From positions 179,420,117 through 179,484,116 of the forward strand of contig NC_090022.1 of NCBI RefSeq assembly GCF_037176765.1: DNA of 64,000 nucleotides. Direction: 5' to 3'. Shown here one piece after another: positions 1 through 12,100 of this stretch; position 1 is the first letter of the stretch; each line of letters starts with the position of its first letter. The translations under genes and the position numbers were made by a program. The notes under the pieces are model-generated. The model did no database searches. It saw only the letters and a list, made by a program, of their open reading frames with translations, and was not told the origin of the DNA. The DNA is from Anolis sagrei. Its lineage: Eukaryota > Chordata > Lepidosauria > Squamata > Anolidae.

Positions 1-65
1 CTATTACTGCAATCAAATATCCCATGCATTAATTCCATGTTTAATTTTACAATGGATGCTGGTGT

Positions 66-640
66 ACTTATTTATTTATTTACATTATTTCTATCCCGCC
101 TTTCTCAGCCCGAAGGCGACTCAAGGTGGCTTACAATTTGGCAGCAATTAGATGCCCCAACATAAATACCATTAAAACATTCAACATGACATAATAAAAA
201 TCAATATAAAAACCATTAAAAACATATAATCACCAATATCTTCCAGTTAAACTCATTTTTCATTAGCAAAGTCTAAGCCGCTCCATGTTCACTCTTTCAT
301 AGCATCATACTTCTCTATTACGCTGTATTTTCAAAAGCTTGTTCAAGGAGCCAGATCTGTACTTTTTTCCAGAAGGTCAGGAGGGAGGGGGCTGATCAAA
401 TATCCCTAGGGAGGGAGTTCCACAGCTGAGAGGCCACCACTGAGAAGGCCCTGTCTCTCGTCCCCGCCAAATGCGCCTGTGAAGTAGGCAGGATTGAGAC
501 CAGGGCCTCTCCAAACCACCACCCTCTCACAACCAATACTTAGCAGTCTGGTAGATGGATAGGTGGGAGAATAGAAGCATAGAAATCTACTAGCCTTTTG
601 AGTTGACCTGTAAGAAGAATTAGTATGGTCGGCCCATAGA
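66..640 (-). mobile_element. L2-clade LINE, 3' end (RT C-terminus and 3'UTR)
   Basis: On the minus strand this ends in a TAAA-type tail after the hallmark L2 3'UTR (CCGCC...GAGTC, gently palindromic). Upstream of that is the coding motif for the RT C-terminus (GTGGAACTCCCTCCC region, 'W(N)SLP'). It is 5' truncated and decayed by stops. It lies in ERN1 intron 4. Confidence 0.75.
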
Positions 641-1086
641 TTTGTTCTTACCCCTTTAAAAGCAAAGCTAAACGGAATGTTATGCTAGAAAAACAATGCT
701 CCCTTGCCATATGCTATTATTTGTAGGCTAACTGAACTTGTTTTGCTCCTGAGGGTAAAGGACAAAATAGTGCCTCTGCCTCAAACTTAGTCCATGAACC
801 ACAGTAAATTCGGCTGCCTTTTGGATATTACTTGGCAATGGGGCAATATTCTCCATTGCATTTAAAACCAATGGGCTAATTCGGGGATATTCTTCCTCAA
901 TAGACAGGAAAGGATGGAAGATTTCCCATCCCATCAGCTGCCTGAGGCAGTTTCTTCTCTTTGTTTAATGTTAAGGCCATACTCAGAATGAACCTCACCT
1001 CTTGAGACATGTGAAATATCAGGCATCACAATTAAAAGCTGCCTGGGCATTCATGGGCACTCTAGTGAAGATGGCTTTATCCACCA

Positions 1087-1450
1087 GAGATTATTTATTT
1101 ATTTATTTACAGTATTTATATACCGCCTTTCTCACCCCTGGGGGGACTCAAAGTGGTTTACACATAAATAATGGCAAAATTCAATGCCTTACATTGGGCA
1201 ACGATACGATGCCAATACAAACAATTAAAATAGTAAAACCACAATTAAACATAAATAATAATTAAAACAATACATCAACAAGCATGAAAACAATAAAACA
1301 GTCTTGTTAGTCGAATTGCCGTTCTAGTCAATGTCCCTCTAAAATGTTACATGCATCTACTGTCCAAAGGCCTGATCCCAGAACCATGATTTTAATTTTT
1401 TTTCTAAAAGCCATACAGCTGAGCTTCAAGTATAACAGTTCTGCACCTCT
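1087..1450 (-). mobile_element. L2 LINE 3'UTR fragment
   Basis: A (TTTA)n run followed by the L2 3' terminal block (ATACCGCCTTTCTC...GGGGACTCAAAG) and an A/T-rich 3'UTR. It is 5' truncated with no coding part. Confidence 0.7.
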
Positions 1451-2087
1451 GCATGCTAACATACAGTCTACATGAAAACAAAAACTGAAAAGGCATCCTC
1501 AAACTTTTAACATCACTCAACCACTCCAAGTTTCATCTTTCAAACCTGGAGATTGTGCTATGTGGAAATATTACGCAGCAATTGATTATGATCCAGGAAA
1601 CCGGTGACAAGAAAAAGATATGGTGCATTTTAGGGCAGCTTAGAAAGGATTTTAATTTTGCTGTTGGAAGATGAAAAATGGAGGATAGCTACCACTTTCA
1701 GGAACTAAATATACTTCAAAACTTTAAAAGGATGCTTTCCTGTGCATAATTATAAATATTCTAAATGACACGAGATGTTAAAACATACACACAATGCTCA
1801 GAAAACATAAAAATGTTGTCTTATTGACCATCTCTGGATTTATGTCCAGGCAGCCCACTGCAGAGATAGGGAACAGTCACCTCTTGGGCTGTTATTCGAT
1901 TGCCATTCCATCAGTCTTAGTTGGTATAACTGATGGTGACGGCTGAAGGGAGCTGTAGTCCAACAGCAAATGTAGTCCAAGACCACATTTCCTCCTTCTC
2001 GTTCTGATATAATAAACCATCATCCAATAAAAAATAAAATGAAAAACAAGAGACCCAGAAAAACATTTTCATCTGGAGGCGTTTGAG
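1451..2087. other. Unassigned intronic sequence
   Basis: A/T-rich single-copy-looking DNA in ERN1 intron 4. A short MITE-like piece at about 1870-1980 (AGCTGTAGTCCAACAGC) is the only repeat-like element. No splice-bounded coding segment matching IRE1 was found. Confidence 0.5.
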
Positions 2088-2268
2088 AGGAAATACATTA
2101 TTTGTCAAAATTATATGAAGAAGTGGGAAGAACTGCAGAAAAAACTTGTAGGAAGTTAGTATTTATCTCTATCTCATTTGAGAGGAAATAAATTATTTGT
2201 TAAAATGAAATGAAGAAGTGGGAAGAATTGCAGAAAAAAAACGAAGTTAGCATTTATCTCTATCTCAT
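2088..2268. repeat. Two-copy tandem duplication, unit about 90 bp
   Basis: The block beginning TTTGAGAGGAAATA and ending TTTATCTCTATCTCA occurs at about 2088-2177 and again at 2178-2268, with substitutions and a small length difference in its A-run. Confidence 0.85.
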
Positions 2269-2831
2269 CACATGACTGTACTTCTTAAGAACTACCACAA
2301 AACCCACAAAAACCATCTGTGAGGAGATCATATCTGCCCTGTTCAACACTTCCAAGGACTTTGAAAGGAATGACAGAAGCACCATGTACTGGAATATTGG
2401 AACTAAAAGAACCGCTGTGTAATTTTTCCAGGAACAGGGGGATTTCTTTCTACATAAGGTTGCCGAACAGCTTGATTCCTTTAGGCTATCATTAAGCATT
2501 GTTCCAGCCACATCAAAAGATACTGCAAGTACCAACTGAACTCTTTCCTGAAGCTGAATGCAAATTTCCTTAATGTAAATGCAGTCCATCTTGTCTTTAA
2601 ACCAGGTTCAGGGAGTCCAGACAAACTGGCATCACAGCTTGGGTGTATTCATTCCCGGAACTGGCATCCTAAGCTTGGCACTGACACATAAACAAGCTTA
2701 TTAGCCAACTGCCCAAGTTATATATCAATCTGGGGAAAGTAAGAAAGGAAAGGAGGAAAGGCACGAGGGGATGGAGAAAAAGAAGTGGTGAAAGCAGGGG
2801 AGCAAACAACATCAGGTAGATAAGCTAGTAA
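2269..2831. other. Unassigned intronic sequence
   Basis: No gene or recognised repeat. There is a purine-rich run at about 2735-2815. A minus-strand frame of about 109 codons shows no family signature. Confidence 0.4.
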
Positions 2832-2965
2832 AGTGTTTCTCAATCTCTGGGTCCCCAGATGTTTTGGCCTTTAACTCCCAGAAATCCTAACAGCTGGTAA
2901 ACTGGCTGGGATTTCTGGGAGCTGTAGGCCAAAACACTTGGGGACCCACAGGTTGAGAACCACTG
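2832..2965. mobile_element. hAT-type palindromic MITE, family A
   Basis: The ends (A)GTG(T/G)TTCTCAA and TTGAGAACCACTG, and the inner arms CTCCCAGAAATC and GATTTCTGGGAG, form one long hairpin of about 134 bp. About ten relatives occur in the window. There is no coding capacity; it is mobilised in trans by a hAT transposase. Confidence 0.85.
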
Positions 2966-3204
2966 TGCTAATAAGTATATACAATAGGTATAAAAACCAA
3001 ATATTTACTGGTAAATCAGCATTTACAATGCTTGCTAAACAGATATTCCTTTTCGTGGAATAACAGCTGAAGCATCTTTTGCAGAACCCACTGTACACTA
3101 CAAAATATATTCATGTAAATGTCTAAAACAACCACTAGGTGATGTTCAGAAACCTTTTATTGTTGCCATTTTTTCACAGCCTCAACACTGAGAAAAGGGG
3201 TAGG

Positions 3205-3325
3205 GACCCACACTGTAGAACTAATGCAGTTTGACACTACTTTAACTTGCATGGCTCAATGCTGTGGAACCTTGGGAGTTGTGGTTTTACAAAGTATTTA
3301 GCCTTCTCTGCCAAAGGGCGCTGAC
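3205..3325. mobile_element. MITE family C, half copy
   Basis: Starts ACACTGTAGAACTAATGCAG, then the shared block TGCTGTGGAACCTTGGGAG. It corresponds to the left arm of a longer palindromic MITE; the right arm is missing. Confidence 0.7.
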
Positions 3326-3567
3326 AGATACCTTTATTTATTTGTGAGGTTTTTTTAATTCAGTTTTAAAAAGCGATTTGAAGGCTGAGCATATGATCTT
3401 CTCTTATACAGTTTTAAAAATCACAAAAAGTCTGAAGAGAAGAGACCACTTTATATCAATAACTAGACCATGTTTTAACAGAAACGCAAGGCCTGTGACA
3501 TCTGCAAAGATCTTGGGATTCATTCTATGGGAAGAAAGGAACAATTGTCTGATCCAATTATACATAC

Positions 3568-3640
3568 AGTCAGGCCTTCGTTGTTCTTGCCACCGAGTGT
3601 GTAGAGGCTTCCATCGTTAGGATCGGGAAGAAATGCTGGT
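3568..3640 (-). CDS. ERN1: ERN1 coding exon 4
   Basis: This 73-nt exon completes the codon begun by exon 3 (GA+A, Glu) and then reads [24 protein letters not shown]. The acceptor is TCCTAG at 3646-3641 and the donor is GTATGT from 3567 downwards. The human protein has Ser where this copy has Gly in LG(S/G)KNNEG; otherwise I see no change. It belongs to the IRE1 luminal domain (a beta-sheet-rich fold related to PQQ-propeller repeats). The open frame runs past both splice sites by chance, so the simple ORF is longer than the exon. Confidence 0.96.
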
Positions 3641-5420
3641 CTAGGACTGAATAAATTATTAGAAAAGTAATTAATACACTGCATCTGTGAAAAAGGGAAC
3701 ACAGTAACACACAAAATTTGCTGCTTTATGAAAAAAGCCATTTTTAAAAAATCATGTTATTTTCAATGGGGAAAATGCAATGCAAAATAGCCACCAACTT
3801 TTTTTCACCAAACACGTATCTCCATATAAGACCAGATTATAATAATTCTCTATGCCATTACTTTAACTTGGCTTGAAGTCTTATTTTATTAATTTATTTG
3901 AGCTGTTATCAGAAATATAAATGCTGTCTTCATGGCCAAGAATCTATATTCATTTACTGGAATAAATTCAGAATTCTAAAGACATATTTCAATAAAAGAC
4001 TGTCTTTCAAGCATTGCGATGATCCTGATGTGGTATCATGACGTTTAGGGACTGCTGCTTCTGGAGAATCAAATCAATGTGAAAGAAGGGAGGTATAATC
4101 ATATGGGCATGGGGCATGTTCCCAGTTTGAATAATTATGGATTATCAGAGCAAAACATTAATGTCCAAACAAGGCCACTGCCTTAAATTACTGAATCATG
4201 TTACACAGGACTAACTTGGTAACAAAAGCTTAGTAACAGCAACGTCATAGCAACTCTATATTTTAAATGTTATTTTACAAAGCCAGTTTTCTCTTTGACA
4301 TGAATATTATCTTTGGACCTGGTAACTTTCATTGTTTTCATTGTTCCTGTAAAACAAAACTCTGTAGAACAAAGAATCTGGAAATTTGTTCCCTGTTACT
4401 GTAGAAATTATTTCTTTGACTACTTTTAGATATTCAACGTAAACACTTTTACTTTCAATATGAAGAACAAAAGACCAGGAGAACTATAATTAATTATAAT
4501 ATAGCCAAGTAAGTATTATACAATTAGTTTATAACTACTAAAAAGGATTACTCCATAAAAATTATTATGATCCAGGAAGCCTACATCATATGCATTTTTT
4601 CCACTGGGGAACAATGAATTAATATTGCTCCTTGGCCTCACTATAACCTGCATGACTTATTGGTCATCAGCTTTTAAAGCTTTTATCAGCAGATTTGAAC
4701 AACTGTATTTTTTCTAGCATGGAAATTGTTGTTATGTGCCTTCAAGTCGTTTCCAACTTATGGCCATAAGGGGATTTCACAGGGATTTATTTCCAAGGTT
4801 CAAGGTTGAGTGTCTGTACATGAATCACTTCCATAATGTTTTGGTTGTCACTTAAAACAAAGACAGATCCAGTAAAGAGGTGGCAATATCAGCTAGCTGA
4901 GGATTCAGTTAAACATGACATCATGCTGGGAAGCACTACCTTCTCAGGATTCTTCCCCGCATAGTTGCAATGCCAAGCAAGCCCAAAGCATTGTCGAAGG
5001 CTTTCATGGCAGGAATCACTGGGTTGTTGTAGGTTTTTTCAGGCTTTTTCAGGGAGAATGCCTCTAGAACATGGCCATATAGCCCGAAAAAAAACTATAG
5101 CAATCCAAGCCCAAAGCCACAGTCCTAAATGCAACCCCTTTTCACCTTTGGTTTCCTACTAAAGTCTCAGGTGCCTTCCACAAAACTTGCCTGTAGCTGA
5201 AAAATTGCATTTTGGATATTGTGGAGGCGGTCTAAACGTTTCAGCGAGAAGGGAGAAGGAACAGATGTCTCTCTTTGCATGAACAAAAGGCATTTCATAC
5301 ATAGGTTAGCAGGAAAAGGCCATAAGGATTTTGGCTTCTTTTTCCAACCCATGGAGGCTATAATCCAAAAATCTCTGTGATGCAAATAACTGTGGAAAAC
5401 CAAAATCTGAGAAGTACCGC

Positions 5421-5460
<40 letters not shown>

Positions 5461-8400
5461 TATTTATAGATAACCCTATCTCCTCGGAGGGACTCAGGAA
5501 AGATTCCAACACAAATGGCAAACATTCAATGTCAACAAAGAGACAGATAGCAGATTGTATCAAAACATGACACATGACAGAAAATAGAACAGCCATTACT
5601 ATAAAATAAATACCAAATAAAAATTGATGGTACCACTAGATGGTAACATAAGCGGTCATATGCAAACTGGAAGGTTTAGAAGTCTCTGTCCTCATTTCCT
5701 CAGTGGTAAAACACACAATTTTCTCAATAGCTTTTAACAGTTTGGCAGGGAGAACTGTGCTGGAGATTACTGTAAATGGATTGAAACCCCATTCCCTATG
5801 CATTCATAAGCTATCACTTGCATATACATCCACTTGATAAGAATTGTGGCCTTTACATCTGAATTAAACATTCCGTTTAATTTGACATTTTTAATTTTAC
5901 GATACATTTACTAACCCCTTCACATAGTTAAAAAAATCAAAGTAGTAATGACAGAAACTGAAGATGGGCACAAGAGAAATGAAAGCAGACTTACTCTTCC
6001 ACATGTAATGGCACCTGAAGTACAGGATCTGCAGAGAAAAAAACATTGAAAAATCAACATCCAAGCAACGAGCCACCTCAACTTCACACTAGATTTCAAG
6101 CCTACAAAACACCTAACCCTACCTGCCTATCTACCAGTGATATCGGAAATTTGCAAGAAATAATAGCATGACTGAGTGAAGGAGTGAGTAAGTTTAATAA
6201 TGGTCTTCAGTATACTGCAAATCAGAGCCATCATGGTTTAGCGGTTTGAGCACTGGACTGCAGTTCTGGAAACCAGGATTCAATTCACCACTCTTTCATA
6301 TTCCATATTGTGATATGAACAGGTGAGTAATGGCAGCCTGGCTAATATGAGGACCAGAAGTTTGTACAAACCATTTTAAAAGCAGAAGGGCAAGGACAAC
6401 TGCTATGCCTGCAAATTTATGCCTGGGCCCCTCATCCAGTCCTGAACAGAACACTTCCTCTTTCTTATGTTGGTTGCTTCCACAGAAGCTTACTTCCACC
6501 CCACTAGAATAGACATCAGCTTATTTTGTACAGAAGAGAATCCAGGTGATGTCAGTGTTAGCTGGTTGCATTCAAGCATCCATTAAAAAAAATGAGCCAA
6601 AGTCTCCAGCTCTTCAACACAGTCTGGAAAGTCACACAATTCCCAACATTGTTCAAGGACCTGTGTAATCTAGGTCACTGCCAAGCAGGAACTTGTCCAG
6701 AGAAGAATGATCAAGATGATAAAAAGGCCTAGAAATTTGGTTAGCAAGGAAGCTGGCAATGTTTAGCTTGGAGGAGAAAGATTGAGAGGTTTTTTGTTTT
6801 GTTTTGTTTTTGTCGTGTCAGGAGCGACTTGAGAAACTGCAAGTCGCTTCTGGTGGGAGAGAATTGGCTGTCTGCAAGGATGTTACCCAAGGGACGCCCG
6901 GATGTTGGGGGTTTTTTTTGGATGTTTTACCATCCTTGTGGGAGGCTTCTCTCATGTCCCCGCATGAGGAGCTGGAGCTGATAGAGGAAGCTCATCTGCA
7001 CTCTCCCCGGATTCGAACCTGCAACCTGTCGGTCTTCAGTCCTGCTGGCACAGGAGTTTAACCCACTGCACCACCACTCCACAGCTTGAGAGGTGACTTG
7101 AGAGATATTTAAATATAATTATTAATTTAATATTAAATATTAAAGAGTTTCACACAGAAGATGGAACAAATCTGTCTTCTGCTATTCTAAAAACATGAAC
7201 CAATAGATTCAAATTACAGGAAAAGATTGTACAGAATTTATTTACTGTAAGACCAGTTTGAAAGTTGAATAGAGGGCCTTGGGCAGGTGAGCTCTCATCT
7301 CAGTACTTTAGTTGTGTATTGCTGTCTGCTGAGGGTGGAACTTCATAACTATTATTTTGTGATTCCCCCCAGATGTTCTAAAAATGTAATTTCCATTATG
7401 CCACAGCAGTGCTTATATTGGTGAGGGCTGATGGGAAATACAATCCCCATCAGCATAGCTGCACACTAGAAAAAAAACCTGACAGTTAAAAAGATATTTA
7501 TGAAAAGAAGGTGAGAAAAGAAAAGAATTAATGTAAAACAAAAATTAAAAATAAGACTGCAATCCAATACATAAATATTTGGAATAAGTCCCACTATAAT
7601 GTATAATTCTTCTTACTCTCCAGTAAATATGCACCGAATCCCACCAGGGCCCTCAGCAGCTGCTGCACAATCCTTCAGTATACTCATTTCCCTTTCCTTA
7701 CTTAGAAGCAGAAAATATCCATAAGCCATGCACACTTGAATTTCAGTTACATAAAATGATCCCTGTAGGTTTGGATCACTTAAAGCAGGGGTCCTCAAAC
7801 TAAGGTCCGAGGGCAGGATACGGCCCTCCAAAGTCATTTACCCGGCCCTCACTCAGGATCAACCTAAGTCTGAAACCACTTGAAAGCACACAACAATAAC
7901 AACAATCCTATCTCATCAGCTAAAAGCAGGCCCACATTTTCCATTGAAATACTAATAAGTTTATATTTGTTGGAATTGTTCTTCATTTTAATTATTGTAT
8001 TGTTATTAAATTATTAATTTTTTGCACTACAAATAAGATATGTGCAGTGTGCATAGGAATTAATTCATGGCTTCTTCTTTTTTCAAATTTTTCTCACGCA
8101 AACAAAATGATGCAATACCAAAGAAATAAGAGTTCAAGCAATCCAGCCTCTGGACTACTTTCATAAAAAGGCATAGTTGCTGCATAAATGCATTGTCAGA
8201 CTTGGTAGTTGAAAATTTTCTCATTACTGACTCTCAGCAGAGAAGAAAACCCCACCTGCTGAATTTCTGCCCATTCAACAGCTGTGTAAAGGCACAAGAA
8301 AGTGCGCAAACTCAGATTATACCAGCCCTCCAACAGTTTGAGGGACTGTGACCTGGCCCTCTGTTTAAAAAGTTTGAGGTCCCCTGACTTAAAGGTTTTA

Positions 8401-9122
8401 CAGGCCCCTGGTTTCTACAAATGAAATATACAGTAATGCAATGAGTAAGAAAACACATCTTTATATGCCAACAGTGTCCAATGCTGCAAGCAATTGAAGA
8501 TCAGCCTCCTCCTTCTCACGCAAACAAAATGATGCAACAGCAAAGAAATAAGAGAACAAGCAATCCAGCCTCTGGACTACTTTCATAAAAAGGCATAGTT
8601 GCTGCATAAAAACATTGTCAGACTTGGTAGTTGAAAATTTTCCCATTACTGACTCTCAGCAGAGGAGGAAACCCCACCTGCTGAATTTCAGCTGTTTAAA
8701 GGCACAAGAAAGTGTGCAAACTCAGATCTTGCTTCTCAATGCCGAATGCAAACAAAATTATTTTGCTGTTATATGGGCTCTGTTTTTTCAAAACAGGACA
8801 AAACAGAGAACCATGCTTTTGCCACATTTTATGATGCAGACCCAAATATCATGGACAGCAGTGAAGACTATGTAGGGAGCAGCCTTAGATATTGTCTCAA
8901 ATTTCAGAGCCAGGATTTGAATCCCAATCTTAATATTTATTTATTTATTTATTTACTTCATTTATATATCGCTTTTCTCAGCCCTTGAGAGACTCAAAGC
9001 AGTTAACAATAGCAAAATTGAATGCTCAACATCATAAAACAGTTAAAAAACAATTAAAACAATGACATAATAAATAATCAAACATAAATATAATATCTCA
9101 TTAGTGTCTCATAGGTAGAATC

Positions 9123-9168
<46 letters not shown>

Positions 9169-12100
9169 TTAGCATTTATATACCACTTTTCTCACCTCTG
9201 GGGGAATCAAAGCGGTTCTATATTCCTAGATTCATCACACTGCCTATTCAAATGCCTGCTCGAACAACCAGGTCTTCACTTTCCTCCGAAATGCTAATAG
9301 CGAGGGGCCCGATCTAATTTCTGTAGGAAGGGCGTTCCACGAGGAGCCACCACTGAGAAGGCCCTGTGTCTTGTCCCTGCCAGATGTATTTGTGATGCAG
9401 GCGGGACCAAGAGCAGGGCCTACCCTGATTATCTTAACGTCCTAACTGGTTCATAGGAGGAGATATGTTCGGACAGGTAAGTTGGGCCAGAACCATTTAG
9501 GGCAGTGGTTCTCAACCTGGGGTCCCCAGATGTTTTTGGCCTCCAACTCCCAGAAATCCTAACAGCTGGCAAACTGGCTAGGATTTCTGGGAGTTGTAGG
9601 CCAAAAACATCTGGGGACCCCAGGTTGAGAACCACTGGTTTACGGCTTTATAGGCTAAAGCCAGCACTTTGAATTGTGCCCGGTAGCAAACTGGCAACCA
9701 GTGGAGCTGGCGTGACAGAGAAGTTGTATGCTCCCTAAGCACCGCTCCTGTCAGTATCCTGGCTGCCGAATGTTGGACCATTTGAAGCTTCCGAACAGTC
9801 TTCAAAGGCAACCCCACGTAAAGAGTGCTGCTGTAGTCTATACGGGATGTAACCAGAGCGCAGACTACCTTGGCCAAGTCAGACTTCCCAAAGTACGGGT
9901 GCAGCTGGCACACAAGTTTTAATATTTAGTCATATGCCTCCTTACATACACTGCTTTAAAAAAAAATCTCCCCAATATTGATAGTGCTAGAAAGAGAACC
10001 CTGACATCTTACATTTGTTGGGGGGGGGGGGTGCCACTGCTGTAATAGAAACTTACAAATGTTGTATCCACTGCAAACATCAAACAGATGAATAGGGATG
10101 GATCTCCTCAAGAGTCCCCCCCCCCCCCCCATGTAAGCATATTTGTACTTTGCAAACCTTAACATCCACCAACCTGCTGATAGCTCTCTCTTTGTGTCCA
10201 GATGGGAATCATTTGGGCTAGAGGTAGCTCAACAGAAAAGTCCAATGTTAGGATAAAGGATTGTTGAGCCCAGGATTTTAAATGAAGTGAATGTTATGAG
10301 AAGCTCACTTGGATGTCTGCTGACAAGTCAAACATTTAAGATTAATCAGGAAGCTTAGTGAACTGCATCTAAGAGGAACAAGAGAGATAAGAACCACAGG
10401 CCCCAGTATTTTGCAAAGGAGGAAGAAAGAACTCATGGTGGCTGGTTATCAAGTGTCTGGAAAAAAAAGGAAATAAGTAGTAGCTTTGTTAGATGAGAGT
10501 TTAATTAACATGCTAACGGCACTGCTCAAGGCAAGTAACCAACTGACTTTGCAACTTATCCTGGTGAACTGCTTAAGGACAGAAACTTCTCATCTAGGAA
10601 ACAAACAAGCTGTGCCGATTAGAAAAGGTCACACAAAACCCATCTTGAGCAATACTAATAGTAAGCTTCTGTAGTAAGGAGGTTATTTTAGGAGTTTCTT
10701 TTCCTGAATCACAGTTCCACTTATGATCTGCTTTAGCATGAATATTTTAAATACTTAAATAAGATTTTAAATGTGTTAGGAAGTTTCGTGGCTATGTTGA
10801 GTGGGTAGATTCCAATCTTGGCAAAAATCAAGCACACGCCTCCTCCAATTTCTGGCTGAACTCTACATTTAAAGAATGATTGCTGCAACAGTTATTCCCT
10901 TTCCAGCAAACACCAAATGTTTTAACTGGAAACACTTGGCTGTTAACACTGCAGAGTAATGAAAGCTTCAGATACAAAATCTCTACATTTTAGCGACCAG
11001 GTTTATTCATCAGCGGCAAATCCGACACAAGGCAAGGCTATTCGTTCATACATGCATTCATTGTGTATTTTATTTTTCGGTTAAACCCTTGTGTCGGTTG
11101 AACTGCTGACCTGAAGGTTCAAATCTGGGAGTGGGGTGAGCTCCTGTATGTCAGCCCCAACTTCCCATGCGGGGACATGTGAGAAGCATCCCACAGGATG
11201 GTAACACATCCGGGCATCCCCTGGGAAACGTCTCTACAGACGGCCAATTCTCTCACACTAGAAGCAACTTGCAGTTATCTCAAGTCGCTTCTGACATGAG
11301 AAAAAAATCCAAACAGAAGCAAAGAGCAGCTTGTAAGTATTAATCATACCAAAATGAACAAGCTATATAAATAAAGCAACAATAAACCCATTAAGTAATA
11401 GAGCAGCAATACATTGAAAGCAACACAATGCTATTACAACAGGACAGAACACTGGTATTTCAGGATGATAGTCCTGGGCCATTTCATTTCCATTACAGTC
11501 TGCTCACCATTACAGAGTAAATATGTGGCCAAATAGTGTCTTGAGTAGCTAAATTTTCTAAGCCATATAACTCTGCATGTGTGTGCCTTCATGCCATCCG
11601 TTACCTATGGCAACTTTATGAATTTCATGGTGTTTTCTTCACCAAGAAAGCTGGTTTAGCCAGTTTCATCCTTAGAAATAACAACCTATAGCATTCTATG
11701 TACTAGGTACCCTCAAAACATTTGATCCTTCTAGACCTTTTGCCTTTGTACTTGATAGTACCATTCTGCTTGAAGAGTTATGAAAATATCCCAGTTCACT
11801 TTGTTCTTTTGCTTATTACATGTCTGCTGTATAAATTAAATGCCTTATTGACTTTGTCTAGACCAGCAAATTTTAATTAAGCACTGACTCTAAATGGTAG
11901 TCTTTAGAGCACATATGTCAAATTCAAGGCTTGCAAGCCAAATCTGGCCCTCCATGTCATTTTATGTGGCCCTCCAGATGCTGGACTGCAATTCTGGTAT
12001 TCCTCATCATTAGACATGGTGTGAGTTGTGGGCTGATGGGAGTTGTGATACATTAACCCCTGGTTGGCTTCCATTTGTTCTGTTCAGTCAGGATAGTAAG

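Noticed and set aside
1-3567. Search for ERN1 exon 5
   Set aside because: No splice-bounded minus-strand segment resembling KLPFTIPELVQASP was found; it must lie outside.
8461-8875. Short frames read as a hAT transposase fragment
   Set aside because: No conserved transposase motif on either strand; kept only as a duplicated segment.
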